Assembly (NCBI RefSeq): GCF_001183605.1
Contig: NZ_LFXJ01000005.1
Coordinates: 1,309,163 to 1,373,162 of the forward strand
Length of the DNA: 64,000 nucleotides
Direction of reading: 5' to 3'
From: Lysinibacillus xylanilyticus
Lineage (GTDB): Bacteria > Bacillota > Bacilli > Bacillales_A > Planococcaceae
Each line of letters opens with the position of its first letter. Position 1 is the stretch's first letter. The notes below the pieces were generated by a model. It ran no database searches and was not told the origin of the DNA. It worked only from the letters and a program-made list of their open reading frames with translations. A program made the translations under genes and the position numbers. Positions 28,364 to 38,192 of this stretch are shown here, piece after piece.

Positions 28364-29152
28364 ATGAAAGTAGTGTCTAAAAAAATAGTTTGCGATTTGG
28401 AGAAGACAATGCTAACTAACTTAAATCAATACCTAAAAGAATTAATGGTGCATATTCCTGAAGGAGAAATCAACTTACGTGATTTTCGAAACGAGCAAAA
28501 ATGGATTAGTTCAAACTATAAATTTGGAATGCCGGGTATAAGAAAAAATTTAAAAGAGGTTACTTGGATTGTTGAGATAAAGCCATTTTATCTTGGCAAA
28601 TATACTGTGACTGAAGAACTTTATACGATTATTATGGGGAAGAAATTTTCAACAATACAGGATCGAAAACCAATTGTTAATGTTTCATGGATAGATGCAG
28701 TGAACTTTTGTAATTCATTATCTGACGCTCTGGGTTATGACAAGTTTTATGATTTTTACAAAAAAAGTAAATCAGTTGTATGCAATCATAGTTCTAATGG
28801 CTTTCGATTACCGACAGATGCTGAATGGCAATATGCATGTAAAGCAAAGTCAAAAGGATATCGGTATGGAGACATTGATGACATTGCTTGGTATAAAGAT
28901 AATTCTAACGAACATGTACACAAAGTTGGAGAAAAAATGCCGAATGAATGGGGCTTGTACGACATGATAGGAAATGTTTGGGAATGGTGCTGGGACTTAT
29001 ACGATGAAGAGATATTTGGTAATTACAGAATAATTCGAGGAGGAAGTTGGGCTGAAGAAGAACGTGGATGTGGAGCTACTTGTCGCCGAAAGAGTATGCC
29101 TGATTTCTTTATTGATGATATGGGATTTAGAATTGCAAGATCAATCATTTAA
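28364..29152 (+). CDS. SUMF1/FGE-sulfatase domain protein
   Basis: About 262 aa. The formylglycine-generating-enzyme fold is seen in KPFYLGKYTVTEELY, PIVNVSWIDAVNFCNSLSD, GFRLPTDAEWQYACKAKS, PNEWGLYDMIGNVWEWCWD, IIRGGSWAEE and the final DDMGFRIARS. In true FGE the catalytic Cys pair lies in the stretch after RGGS; here GCGATCRR holds two cysteines but not in the canonical spacing, so sulfatase activation is doubtful. Proteins with this domain do varied jobs. GGAGAT lies 6 bases before the ATG at 28364; the frame stays open to an ATG at 28286 that has no ribosome-binding site. Confidence 0.85.
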   Translation: MKVVSKKIVCDLEKTMLTNLNQYLKELMVHIPEGEINLRDFRNEQKWISSNYKFGMPGIRKNLKEVTWIVEIKPFYLGKYTVTEELYTIIMGKKFSTIQDRKPIVNVSWIDAVNFCNSLSDALGYDKFYDFYKKSKSVVCNHSSNGFRLPTDAEWQYACKAKSKGYRYGDIDDIAWYKDNSNEHVHKVGEKMPNEWGLYDMIGNVWEWCWDLYDEEIFGNYRIIRGGSWAEEERGCGATCRRKSMPDFFIDDMGFRIARSII

Positions 29153-29169
29153 TATTTCTAATCAATTAT

Positions 29170-29331
29170 GACGTTCTATCCATCAGCTTGACGAATCTAT
29201 CCGTCGCTTCGACGTTTCTTTCCGTCGTTTCAAGGGCCCTTTCCGTCGCTTGATTGTTCTTCCGTCGTTTCGACGACCCTTTCCGTTGCTTCGGTTGTTC
29301 TATCCCGTTTCGATGGCGCTTTCCGTCGCTT
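29170..29331. repeat. Degenerate 21-bp repeat array (about 8 units)
   Basis: Units of 19-21 bp share the core TTCCGTCGCTT, each joined by variable GC-richer bases (GACGTT, AAGGGCC, GATGGCG). The array fills the gap between the SUMF1-type gene and the msrB terminator. The same core occurs in the large array at 63.2-64.0 kb. Confidence 0.85.
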
Positions 29332-29355
29332 TTGAAAATATTTTAAAACCATAAA

Positions 29356-29391
29356 ACAACTCCTAGCACGATATAATCCTGCTAGGAGTTG
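29356..29391. terminator. Terminator downstream of msrB
   Basis: CAACTCCTAGCA/TGCTAGGAGTTG perfect 12-bp stem with an 11-nt loop, T-rich on both sides, a few bases past the msrB stop. It may also end transcription from the left. Confidence 0.88.
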
Positions 29392-29394
29392 TTA

Positions 29395-30349
<955 letters not shown>

Positions 30350-30361
30350 TTATCTCACTCC

Positions 30362-30937
30362 TTATTCACCAGGAACAATAAGTTCAAGTAGAATCTTATC
30401 CTTTGGTAAGTCTAATTCCTTTGCTTTAATACGAGATCCAGAAGCAATGTTAATGCGCGATAAGTCAATATAGATTTCTGCCTTATTCGGATTAATTGTA
30501 ATCCACGAAGGGAAATCCACCGTGTCTCGCATAATTTTCATAGTCGTCTCTGGTGGAATATTTAAGAGCCCTACATTCATTCCAGTCTGCTTTAAAATGA
30601 TATTACCTTTCTCATCCACAATAGGATCGAAATTCATAGAAATCGGAATTTCTGTATAGAACACCTTTAATGTACTGCTTAATTTAATATCATCACCAAT
30701 CGTAAAGTCCAACGGTAATGGTGACCCCGCATCCTTAAAATACTTCTTTGATATTGATTCTAATTCCTTCGTTGTTGTTTGAACAACGAGGACATTTCCC
30801 TTTACTTCGCTTTCATCTTTTGAACTCTCCGCAAAATTTACTCCATCTACTGGTCTAGTTGCTAAAAAAACGACGAGGAGGATTGCAAAAAGCACTGTGC
30901 CCGCTAAGGCAAAAAATGCAAATTTCCATTTATTCAT
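30362..30937 (-). CDS. ypmS: YpmS family membrane-anchored protein
   Basis: 191 aa: a single N-terminal anchor helix (FAFFALAGTVLFAILLVVFL) and an extracellular domain with VVQTTTKELESISKKYFKD, YTEIPISMNFDPIVDEKGNI and INPNKAEIYIDLSRI. These match the DUF2140/YpmS family. The gene starts 4 bases after ypmR and precedes msrA, the same order of families as in Bacillus. Function unknown; linkage suggests an envelope role with the SGNH hydrolase. Confidence 0.9.
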   Translation of the reverse strand: MNKWKFAFFALAGTVLFAILLVVFLATRPVDGVNFAESSKDESEVKGNVLVVQTTTKELESISKKYFKDAGSPLPLDFTIGDDIKLSSTLKVFYTEIPISMNFDPIVDEKGNIILKQTGMNVGLLNIPPETTMKIMRDTVDFPSWITINPNKAEIYIDLSRINIASGSRIKAKELDLPKDKILLELIVPGE

Positions 30938-30941
30938 TTCG

Positions 30942-31874
30942 TCACTCCTCGAGGCCTATTTCCTTGTTAATCTTTTGTTCCATGTTACATTTCTCCATTG
31001 CTTTTTTAATTCGTTCTGTCATTTTATCATAGCCTTTTGCATTTGGGTGGAAGAAATCCGTATGATAAACGAGTTCTTTATTTGAATCAAACAAGTCCTC
31101 CACTGATACATAACAAGCATTAGTATCTTTCTTTGCTATGTCTTCTATGACTTTATTCCACTCCGTAATAATCGTATCAAATTCATTCGCTTCATTTGTC
31201 ACGATTGAGAATGGATTATAAAAGCCGATAAGTAATAAAGGCACAGTTGGATTTTTTTCTCGTATGCCGTCAACAATTTTACTATAACGTTTCTTATAGG
31301 CCTTCAATTCCTTATCAAAAGCATTTCGTTTCAAATTAAACAGATCTTGTCTGACAATCTTCATGACATCATTTCCACCCATTGTAATTGAAATGAGCTG
31401 TGCTTTTTGCAACTCTTCATCATAATGCCCTTTTTCCACTAATTTTAATAGCTGATCACTACGTCTTCCTCTTTTGCCTCGATTATCGACTTCAACATCA
31501 GAAATCGAGGGCCAAGCTACCAATGAATCTGATAATCTTCCAACAAAACCGTCTTTATTATACTCATCACCGACACCGGCTGTTAAAGAATCACCAAGTG
31601 CTAGGTACTGTAGTTGCTTTGCGCTTTCATCATCAATTTTCCGTAAATCCTCTGGTGAAGGCTCAAAAAAATGTTCAAAAATTTGCGTCAATACATTCTT
31701 TGAGGATTTTTCCTCATTTTCTGTTTGTTGCTCATCCTGTTTCATATCTTGCTCCGTCCCTGCGTGCTCCCCTTCTGGTTCTGCTTGCGGATTCGGTTCA
31801 TCTATTGATATAACACAACCACTTAGTACTAAGACGGTCAAACATGACAAAACTATCATGCGCCAAATACTCAT
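30942..31874 (-). CDS. ypmR: SGNH/GDSL-type lipoprotein hydrolase YpmR
   Basis: About 310 aa. A lipoprotein signal (MSIWRMIVLSCLTVLVLSGC) leads to an acidic Gln/Glu-rich linker, then an SGNH domain from about residue 90: YLALGDSLTAGVGDE (block I, nucleophile Ser), ISITMGGNDV (block III, GxND) and HTDFFHPNAKGY (block V, Asp/His). It is probably an esterase acting at the outer membrane face. The ATG after GAAGGTGG is chosen; an ATG pair 18 bases upstream overlaps this site. First gene of the ypmR-ypmS-msrA-msrB run. Confidence 0.92.
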   Translation of the reverse strand: MSIWRMIVLSCLTVLVLSGCVISIDEPNPQAEPEGEHAGTEQDMKQDEQQTENEEKSSKNVLTQIFEHFFEPSPEDLRKIDDESAKQLQYLALGDSLTAGVGDEYNKDGFVGRLSDSLVAWPSISDVEVDNRGKRGRRSDQLLKLVEKGHYDEELQKAQLISITMGGNDVMKIVRQDLFNLKRNAFDKELKAYKKRYSKIVDGIREKNPTVPLLLIGFYNPFSIVTNEANEFDTIITEWNKVIEDIAKKDTNACYVSVEDLFDSNKELVYHTDFFHPNAKGYDKMTERIKKAMEKCNMEQKINKEIGLEE

Positions 31875-32019
31875 TTGACCACCTTCCATCATTTGCTGTT
31901 TCTTTTATTATAGAATAGTTCATGCTGCAATGAAAAGTGACTATAGCTAGGTATTGGCAAAAATGTGTGTATTCAATGATTTTTTCGTAAAAATAGGCAT
32001 TGCACTTTTCAATAATAAA

Positions 32020-32049
32020 AAGCCACTACAATTATTTATGTAGTAGCTC
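32020..32049 (-). terminator. Terminator of the degV gene
   Basis: AGCTACTACA/TGTAGTGGCT stem on the minus strand followed by TTTTTATT, just past the degV stop. Confidence 0.85.
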
Positions 32050-32056
32050 TCTTATA

Positions 32057-32899
32057 TTATTCTGCAAAATAAATAAAACCGATTGCACCTGGGCCAGTAT
32101 GTGTCGAGATGATTGGTGAAGTAAAGTTAATCTCTACATCATTAAAACCTGTTCCCTCAATTAATTCTTTTAAAGGTCCACCCATCGTTGTTAGACCATC
32201 GGCGTGAGAAATTCCAACTGTTTTTACTGTTTTCCCAGCAGTATCAGCTTGGAATTGTTTAAATAAGTAGTTCACAACCTGTTTATGGCTACGTACTTTG
32301 GATACGGGGTTGTATGCGCCACCTTCTAAGTTTGCAATAACTTTTATGTTCAGCAATGAACCGATAAAACCTGTACCTTTCCCAATTCGTCCGCCTTTAA
32401 TTAAATTTTCAAGTGTGTCGACAATAACATATAAATACGTATTTTCGCGCACTTCCTCTAGACGCGCAACAATTTCCTCGACAGTAGCACCTGCATCGCG
32501 CATTTTAATAGCCTCTCTAATTTGAATAGCTAGACCTGTGGTAATAAAACGTGAATCGATCACAGTTACATCGGAGTCTGACATTTGCGCTGCCTGACGA
32601 GCTGATTCCACTGTTCCGCTCATACTACCTGTCATATGAATTGAAATAATTTGATCGCCATCTTTACCTAGCTCGTCGTATAATTCTTTAAATTTTCCCG
32701 GTGCAGGCTGCGAGCTTTTCGGTAAATTTTTAGCATTTTTCATTAAACCTAAAAAAGGTTGTGGCTCTAAATCAACACCATCTATATAAGTTTTATCATC
32801 AATTTGAATTGTTAGAGGCACAATATGTATACCGTGCTTTGCTACTTCTTCTTTTGTTAAATCACAAGTTGAGTCCGTTATTATATGAATTCGTCCCAC
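32057..32899 (-). CDS. DegV family fatty-acid-binding protein
   Basis: About 280 aa from a GTG preceded by AAAGGATG; the frame continues upstream without a signal. IHIITDSTCDLTKEEVAKHG, SSQPAPGKF, IHMTGSMSGTVESARQA, TLENLIKGGRIGKGTGFIG and the C-terminal STHTGPGAIGF are DegV hallmarks. Family members bind a fatty acid and, in firmicutes, act as FakB subunits that hand exogenous fatty acids to the kinase FakA. No fakA lies here, so the partner is elsewhere. Confidence 0.92.
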   Translation of the reverse strand: MGRIHIITDSTCDLTKEEVAKHGIHIVPLTIQIDDKTYIDGVDLEPQPFLGLMKNAKNLPKSSQPAPGKFKELYDELGKDGDQIISIHMTGSMSGTVESARQAAQMSDSDVTVIDSRFITTGLAIQIREAIKMRDAGATVEEIVARLEEVRENTYLYVIVDTLENLIKGGRIGKGTGFIGSLLNIKVIANLEGGAYNPVSKVRSHKQVVNYLFKQFQADTAGKTVKTVGISHADGLTTMGGPLKELIEGTGFNDVEINFTSPIISTHTGPGAIGFIYFAE

Positions 32900-32961
32900 T
32901 TCGACACATCCTTTTACTTCATTAAAATTTATTATATAGACTAATGAATCATTATGTAAAC

Positions 32962-32975
32962 ATGACATTTGTCAT
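32962..32975. promoter_or_regulatory. Palindrome upstream of degV
   Basis: ATGACATTTGTCAT is a 6-2-6 palindrome in the degV promoter region. A related ACATGACAAATGT lies at about 33102-33114, ahead of the divergent HlyIII gene. Both may be sites for one regulator; this is inference from two occurrences. Confidence 0.4.
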
Positions 32976-33173
32976 TAGGTTTCATTCATTTCAGTCCATT
33001 TTGAAACCGCTACCTTGGATACTATAGCGCTTTGTTGAGTCCTTGTCTAACAAAGTCCTCCAAGCACAGAAGTATTTATATGACACTTTTGATGTCGAAA
33101 ACATGACAAATGTAAATACCAGGATGAAAATTATTGGGGTATAGTAAATGTATACACGAAAGGAGTGTTCGAT

Positions 33174-33809
33174 ATGATGGATTCTTTTGACTACAAAACA
33201 TGGAAGGAAGAATTGTGGAATGCCATTACACATGGCATTGGATTTATCGCAAGTATTCCAGCATTAGTTGTTCTTATATTAGCAGCTGTACAAACCGGGA
33301 GTGCAATCCAAATTACAACGTTTTCTATTTTTGGGGCCTCTGTGATCGTTTTATTTTTAATGTCAACGCTACTACATAGTATGCCAGAAAAATACAAACA
33401 CTTTTTCGCTATTCTTGATCATTCTTCTATTTATATTTTAATCGCAGGAACGTATACACCTTTTCTTTTAATCGCAATTGGTGGCACGCTAGGTATTACT
33501 TTATTATGTATTATTTGGTCACTTGCCATACTAGGCGTTATTTTTAAATGTTTTTTTATTAATCGATTCGAGAAGCTTTCTTTAATTTTTTACATCGGTA
33601 TGGGCTGGTTAATTATTTTTGCCGTTAAGCCTATCTATCTTTTCCTAGGTTTTCATGGTTTTGCTTTACTGTTAGCAGGAGGGCTTTTCTATACGATTGG
33701 AGCTATCTTTTACGCATGGCGCTCACTTCCTTACAATCATACGATTTGGCATCTATTTGTGTTAGCAGGTTGTGGCTCGATGTATGCTTGTGTTTATTTT
33801 TACTTGTAA
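33174..33809 (+). CDS. Hemolysin III / PAQR family membrane protein
   Basis: 211 aa with seven membrane helices. The family signatures are EELWNAITHGIGF (helix 1 His), STLLHSM with LDHSSIYILIAGTYTPF (His and Asp), and the last helix YNHTIWHLFVLAGC. The conserved His, Asp and Ser residues form a metal site in PAQR proteins. The B. subtilis counterpart is YplQ. Haemolysis is a historic name; the physiological role is unclear. AAAGGAG is 8 bases before the ATG at 33174. Confidence 0.92.
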   Translation: MMDSFDYKTWKEELWNAITHGIGFIASIPALVVLILAAVQTGSAIQITTFSIFGASVIVLFLMSTLLHSMPEKYKHFFAILDHSSIYILIAGTYTPFLLIAIGGTLGITLLCIIWSLAILGVIFKCFFINRFEKLSLIFYIGMGWLIIFAVKPIYLFLGFHGFALLLAGGLFYTIGAIFYAWRSLPYNHTIWHLFVLAGCGSMYACVYFYL

Positions 33810-33822
33810 AATATTTATTAGC

Positions 33823-33861
33823 AAAAAAAATCGCTCTCTTATACTTAAGAGCGATTTTTTT
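33823..33861. terminator. Strong terminator after the HlyIII gene
   Basis: AAAAAATCGCTCT/AAGAGCGATTTTTT, usable from both sides. Confidence 0.9.
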
Positions 33862-34026
33862 GTTATAAGGTATTTCCTTTTAATATTAATATTCCTCAAC
33901 CTCATATCCGTTCATAGAATAACCGTACCTCTTTCTTGAGGTATGGAACCCTTTAGCTTAGTACCCAAATAAATTAATATATCTGTTCCCATCTTTCCCT
34001 CCACATGAACAATTGTGTTCAAATAC

Positions 34027-34410
34027 CTACGATTTATTATCGAGATAATGTATATATGCCTTTTCCATAAAGTTAAGGACTTCTTGATCAATAGGATATA
34101 GGTTATATTTTTTTGATTCCTCGGGTGACATTCTAATGTCCCAAAGTTTATCTAAAAATTCATCTTCGTCATTAAAGTCTTCACCTTTTTTTACATCCAT
34201 TCTCTTAATGATATTTTGTATTCGTGTATTACTATAACTGAGATGCATATATTTTTTTAATTGTCCTACTAAAGCAATCCACTCTAAAAAGTCTGGATCG
34301 CTACTAGCCATTTTCGGAAGTTTTCCTAGTACTTCCGTGTTTTTGAAATTTAATTCATTTTGATTATTTTTTAATACTTCTTTAGTATCCTTATTATTAT
34401 ATAAGTCCAT
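34027..34410 (-). CDS. Unknown soluble protein (127 aa)
   Basis: No family is recognised. The protein is charged (many Lys, Asp, Glu, Asn), largely helical by eye, with no signal or membrane segment, and has the aromatic-rich patch FLEWIALVGQLKKYMHLSY at about 41-60. A site-like AGGAT lies 13 bases before the ATG, so the start is tentative. It sits behind the dfrA terminator on the same strand, in a place where thyA often neighbours dfrA in related genomes. Confidence 0.55.
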   Translation of the reverse strand: MDLYNNKDTKEVLKNNQNELNFKNTEVLGKLPKMASSDPDFLEWIALVGQLKKYMHLSYSNTRIQNIIKRMDVKKGEDFNDEDEFLDKLWDIRMSPEESKKYNLYPIDQEVLNFMEKAYIHYLDNKS

Positions 34411-34473
34411 GATTTTTTTAATCCTAAATTCTTCTCCATCAACGACATAAAATTATTATCTGGAATTAATGCC

Positions 34474-34506
34474 AGAAAAAAAGCACCAGCAAGATGCCGA
34501 TGCTTT
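34474..34506 (-). terminator. Terminator of dfrA
   Basis: On the minus strand AAAGCATCGGC pairs with GCTGGTGCTTT (GU pairs included) and a run of seven T follows. It is about 130 bases beyond the dfrA stop. Confidence 0.8.
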
Positions 34507-34634
34507 AAATCTGTTAAATGCTTTGTAATATTAATTATTGATTTGAACCAAAAAACCTTTGTAAGCGTTAGTATATCAACAATCCTATTAACGATATGAA
34601 AATCGATGTGCTCACACTAACCGCATAGACCTGA

Positions 34635-35111
34635 TTATTTACGTTCAAAAATCTGATATTGGAATGTGTAACCCTCTGGTGCTGTTTCTGGCTCCTCTGA
34701 GGATACTTGTCCAAAATCCTGCTCATATTTCGGGAAGTATGTATCCCCATTAAACGAATGATTGATTTTTGTAATATACAAGCGATCTGCAATATCCATA
34801 GATAGGCGGAAAATTTGCTCGCCACCAATAATCATAATTTCTGGAACATCTCCAGCAAGGGCGAGGGCACCCTCTAAGCTTGTCACCACTTCAATCCCAT
34901 CCGCCTGATAATTTTCATCACGCGTAATTACGATATTACGTCGACCTGGAAGCGGTCTACCGATGGATTCAAATGTTTTACGCCCCATAATCATTGGCTT
35001 CCCCATCGTTTTATCCTTAAAATATTTTAAATCCCCAGGCAAATGCCACGGCATGCCATTTTCATAGCCAATTACAAAATTATTATCATGTGCCACAATT
35101 AAAGAAATCAT
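34635..35111 (-). CDS. dfrA: Dihydrofolate reductase
   Basis: 158 aa from an ATG preceded by TGGAGGGA; a start 27 bases upstream is ahead of this site. MISLIVAHDNNFVIGYENGMPWHLPGDLKYF carries the substrate-site Asp-equivalent region and WHLPGDL, followed by the NADPH-binding GRKTFESIGRPLPGRRNIVITR and IMIIGGEQIF. It makes tetrahydrofolate from dihydrofolate and is the trimethoprim target. Its usual partner thyA is not adjacent here. Confidence 0.95.
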   Translation of the reverse strand: MISLIVAHDNNFVIGYENGMPWHLPGDLKYFKDKTMGKPMIMGRKTFESIGRPLPGRRNIVITRDENYQADGIEVVTSLEGALALAGDVPEIMIIGGEQIFRLSMDIADRLYITKINHSFNGDTYFPKYEQDFGQVSSEEPETAPEGYTFQYQIFERK

Positions 35112-35284
35112 ATTGTCCCTCCAAATACTATCGTTCATTATATTATAAACATAATTTTACTTTGCAATCAGATTAATTCTGATATGAAATTAAAAAATTT
35201 TCTTTTCCAATATTAAATCCTAGTATTTTTATAAGAATAGTTTATAATAAGATTAACAAAAGTAACTAAAAAGGATTGATGATA

Positions 35285-36202
35285 ATGACAAAATTAAGAA
35301 ATGAAGCGATCCGTTATATAAAAGTAAGTGATTCTACGAAACAGTATTATGATTTAACACCACAAGAAGCGAGAGCTATACGATTAATGCCAAAATGGAT
35401 GTCACCGCATAGCCCACAACTTGCGGCAATTGAAGATAGAAAAATATTAGTGCGCGATGGAGCACAAATTAATGTGCGCATTTATAGACCTGTTTTAGAC
35501 AAACGACTTCCTGTCATTGTTTATTACCATGGGGGCGGTTGGGTTTTTGGAGATTTAGAATCTACGGATGCGGGCTGTCAGCTATTAGCAGAAAAAGCGC
35601 AAGCAATAGTTGTATCGGTTGATTATCGCCTAGCACCAGAATACGCATTCCCTACACCGCTCTACGATGCCTATGACGCTTTAGTGTGGGTTTACGAAAA
35701 CATCGGAAATTTTGGCGGAGATGCAGCAAACCTTACAATAGCTGGTGATAGCGCTGGCGGAAACTTAGCAACGGTTGTTGCCTACTTAGCTGCAACATTA
35801 AATGGACCAGCAATTAAAGCACAGGCACTTATTTATCCTGTAGTCAATGTTGATTTTACAACAGCTTCTTACAATGCTTACGGCAAACATTACGGCTTAG
35901 ACAAACAAGGAATGCAGTGGTTTGCAGGTCATTACACTGAAAAAGAAAACTATATGGATCCACTTGTTTCCCCACTTCAGATTGAGGACTTAAGTGTTTT
36001 ACCAAAAACAATAATTATTGCTGCAGAGGCAGATGTCCTCTACGATGAAGGACTTGCATACGCACAAAAGCTTACAGATACCGGAGTGACTGTTGAACAT
36101 GTAAATATGACTGGTTTAATCCATAGCTACTTTAGTAAAATGAATTTTTTCGAACAAGCGACTATTGAAACGGTAGAAAAAATTGCTGATTTTGTGAAAT
36201 AA
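35285..36202 (+). CDS. Alpha/beta hydrolase, HSL-type esterase
   Basis: About 305 aa. The oxyanion motif YYHGGGWVFGDLES, nucleophile elbow GDSAGGNLA, the acidic residue in AEADVLYDEG and His in GLIHSYF identify the hormone-sensitive-lipase family of esterases. Substrate is probably a short-chain ester. AAAAAGGA lies ahead of three close starts (35276, 35279, 35285); the last has the best spacing. Confidence 0.92.
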   Translation: MTKLRNEAIRYIKVSDSTKQYYDLTPQEARAIRLMPKWMSPHSPQLAAIEDRKILVRDGAQINVRIYRPVLDKRLPVIVYYHGGGWVFGDLESTDAGCQLLAEKAQAIVVSVDYRLAPEYAFPTPLYDAYDALVWVYENIGNFGGDAANLTIAGDSAGGNLATVVAYLAATLNGPAIKAQALIYPVVNVDFTTASYNAYGKHYGLDKQGMQWFAGHYTEKENYMDPLVSPLQIEDLSVLPKTIIIAAEADVLYDEGLAYAQKLTDTGVTVEHVNMTGLIHSYFSKMNFFEQATIETVEKIADFVK

Positions 36203-36264
36203 GTTTGTCTATCACCATAAAATAGTGCGATAATAGAGCAAAATGTATTTTAAAGGATGACAAC

Positions 36265-37461
36265 ATGACACAAACTATTGCTTTACAAATTAACAACCCT
36301 TATTCTAATCAATTAAAAAAAGGCTATCCTCTCATTTCGAAAGATGCAGTTGATGCACGCCATCTTCCAAAAGAAGAAGGCGCACTTCTGAGACTTACGG
36401 ATAATTATAACCGTTTTATTGGCACAGGATACTACGGCCTACAAAACAAAGGGATTGGTTGGGTGCTAACAACCGATACAAACGAAAAAATAGACAAAGC
36501 TTTTTTTATGAAAAAATTTAAAAAGGCCATTCAAAATCGCGAAGCATTTTTCAATAATCCTCACACAACAGCCTTTCGTATCTTTAATGGCGAGGGTGAT
36601 GGTATTGGCGGTTTAACAATTGACTTTTACGATTCTTACTATATGGTGAACTGGTATAGCGCAGGCATTTATGCATTTAAAGAAACGGTATATGAAGCAC
36701 TTGCAGAGACTGTAAACTACAAAGCCATTTATGAGAAAAAACGTTTCGATACAAAAGGACAGTATATTGAACAGGACGATTTCGTAATGGGAACGCCAGG
36801 CGAATTTCCGATTATCGTAACGGAAAATAATATGAAATACGCTGTCAATTTAAACGATGGAGCAATGACAGGTATTTTCCTTGATCAACGAGATGTGAGA
36901 CTTGCCATTCGTGAACGTTATTCGGACGGTCAAAATATGCTAAATACGTTTTCATATACGGGAGCGTTTTCTGTTGCGGCTTCACTTGGAGGAGCAGTAA
37001 AAACTACAAGTGTAGATGTTGCAAAGCGTAGTTTAGCCAAAACAATTGAGCAATTCAGCGTCAATAACATCGACTACGAATCACAGGACATTAAAGTAAT
37101 GGATGTCTTTAACTATTTTAAATATGCTCAGCGCCATAATTTAAAATTTGACCTTGTCGTTTTAGATCCACCTAGTTTTGCACGTACGAAGGAAAGAACG
37201 TTCTCAACAGCGAAGGACTATCCTAAATTACTCGTAGATACAATTGCCATTACCGAGAAAAACGGTATTATTGTTGCATCAACGAACAATGCAAGCTTTG
37301 GAATGAAAAAGTTCAAGAGCTTTATTGACCAAGCATTTAAAGAAAGCAAAACAGCCTATAAAATTGTTGAAGAACACAGCTTACCAAAGGATTTCCGTGC
37401 CACACGTGAATATCCAGAATTCAATTACTTAAAGGTTGTATTTATTAAAAAACTCAACTAA
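36265..37461 (+). CDS. Class I rRNA methyltransferase, RlmI-like
   Basis: 398 aa. An N-terminal PUA-like domain (NPYSNQLKKGYPLISKDAVD, residues 10-80) precedes an EEHEE-type middle part (FRIFNGEGDGIGGLTIDFYD) and a Rossmann methyltransferase with NDGAMTGIFLDQRDVR, NTFSYTGAFSVAASLGGA and LVVLDPPSFART. This order matches 23S rRNA m5C methyltransferases of the RlmI/YwbD group, in which DPPSF is conserved. The target base is inferred from family. AAAGGATG precedes the ATG. Confidence 0.92.
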   Translation: MTQTIALQINNPYSNQLKKGYPLISKDAVDARHLPKEEGALLRLTDNYNRFIGTGYYGLQNKGIGWVLTTDTNEKIDKAFFMKKFKKAIQNREAFFNNPHTTAFRIFNGEGDGIGGLTIDFYDSYYMVNWYSAGIYAFKETVYEALAETVNYKAIYEKKRFDTKGQYIEQDDFVMGTPGEFPIIVTENNMKYAVNLNDGAMTGIFLDQRDVRLAIRERYSDGQNMLNTFSYTGAFSVAASLGGAVKTTSVDVAKRSLAKTIEQFSVNNIDYESQDIKVMDVFNYFKYAQRHNLKFDLVVLDPPSFARTKERTFSTAKDYPKLLVDTIAITEKNGIIVASTNNASFGMKKFKSFIDQAFKESKTAYKIVEEHSLPKDFRATREYPEFNYLKVVFIKKLN

Positions 37462-37469
37462 ATGAACCT

Positions 37470-37504
37470 AGACAGAATCACCTTCATGTGATTCTGTCTT
37501 TTTG
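37470..37504 (+). terminator. Terminator of the RlmI-like gene
   Basis: GACAGAATCAC/GTGATTCTGTC perfect stem followed by TTTTTG. Confidence 0.92.
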
Positions 37505-37639
37505 TTCGGGAAAACATTTTGATAATACCTTCTGTGTAATTGTTCGAATTTTCTATTTGTTATACAATCAAACTATCCCCCTAAAATTTGGGATGATATT
37601 CTCAAATGTACAAGTTGAGTGGAGACTGGGCGACTCCTT

Positions 37640-38192
37640 GGGGATTAGCAATATAGTAACGAAGGCTAAAACCATCACGTCCTGTGATAACGCCTTCGTG
37701 ACCAACATCGTGCTGTTGCTGTCGCTAAGTTGTACTACGCTTTCGCACAGAATGAAACCCTTTTGCTGCCGCTTCGTTAGCACTACACTTTCGCGCAATT
37801 AACATCTGTTGGCCCGAGACCCTGCAGCGAAGTGGATGTTTTCTGTGCGAAAGCGAAGCGACAGCAACAAATGTTTTATCTGTGCGAAAGCAAAGCGACA
37901 GCTACAAATGTTTTATCTGTGCGAAAGCAAAGCGACAGCTACAAATGTTTTATCTGTGCGAAAGCAAAGCGACAGCTACAAATGTTTTATCTGTGTGAAA
38001 GCAAAGCGACAGCAACAACAAAAGCGGCTCATCGGACGCCCCCAGGAAGCTCTGCTCTGTGCGAAAGCGAAGCGCCAGCAATTGTTTTATCTGTGCGAAA
38101 GCAAAGCGACAGCTACAATTGTTTTATCTGTGCGAAAGCGTAGCGACAGCAACAACAAAGCGCCCAGTCGGAACGGAAATCAACCACACGTT
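37640..38192. repeat. Dispersed intergenic element, copy 1 (contains the 37-bp array)
   Basis: This element shares long matching stretches with 59127-59335: GGCTAAAACCATCACGTCCT, GTGACCAACATCGTGCTG, ACATCTGTTGG, AAGCGGCTCAT and CAGTCGGAACGGAAATCAA. Near the left end ACGAAGGC...ATCAC...GTGAT...GCCTTCGT forms a nested hairpin (about 37661-37693). An inverted copy of the repeat core (GTTGCTGTCGCT...CGCTTTCGCACAG, about 37712-37752) faces the direct array, so a large stem-loop is possible. No transposase frame lies inside. Confidence 0.75.
37843..38150. repeat. 37-bp tandem repeat array
   Basis: The unit CTGTGCGAAAGCAAAGCGAC + AGCTACAAATGTTTTAT (37 bp) occurs about eight times: four or five copies in tandem, then one unit interrupted by a 29-bp segment (AAAGCGGCTCATCGG...), then three more. 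Copies differ only at a few positions (GCAAAG/GCGAAG, CTACAA/CAACAA). Open frames crossing the array have no start signals and are artefacts. Confidence 0.9.

Noticed and set aside
28364..29152. True formylglycine-generating enzyme
   Set aside because: The Cys spacing is not canonical and there is no sulfatase gene in the window.
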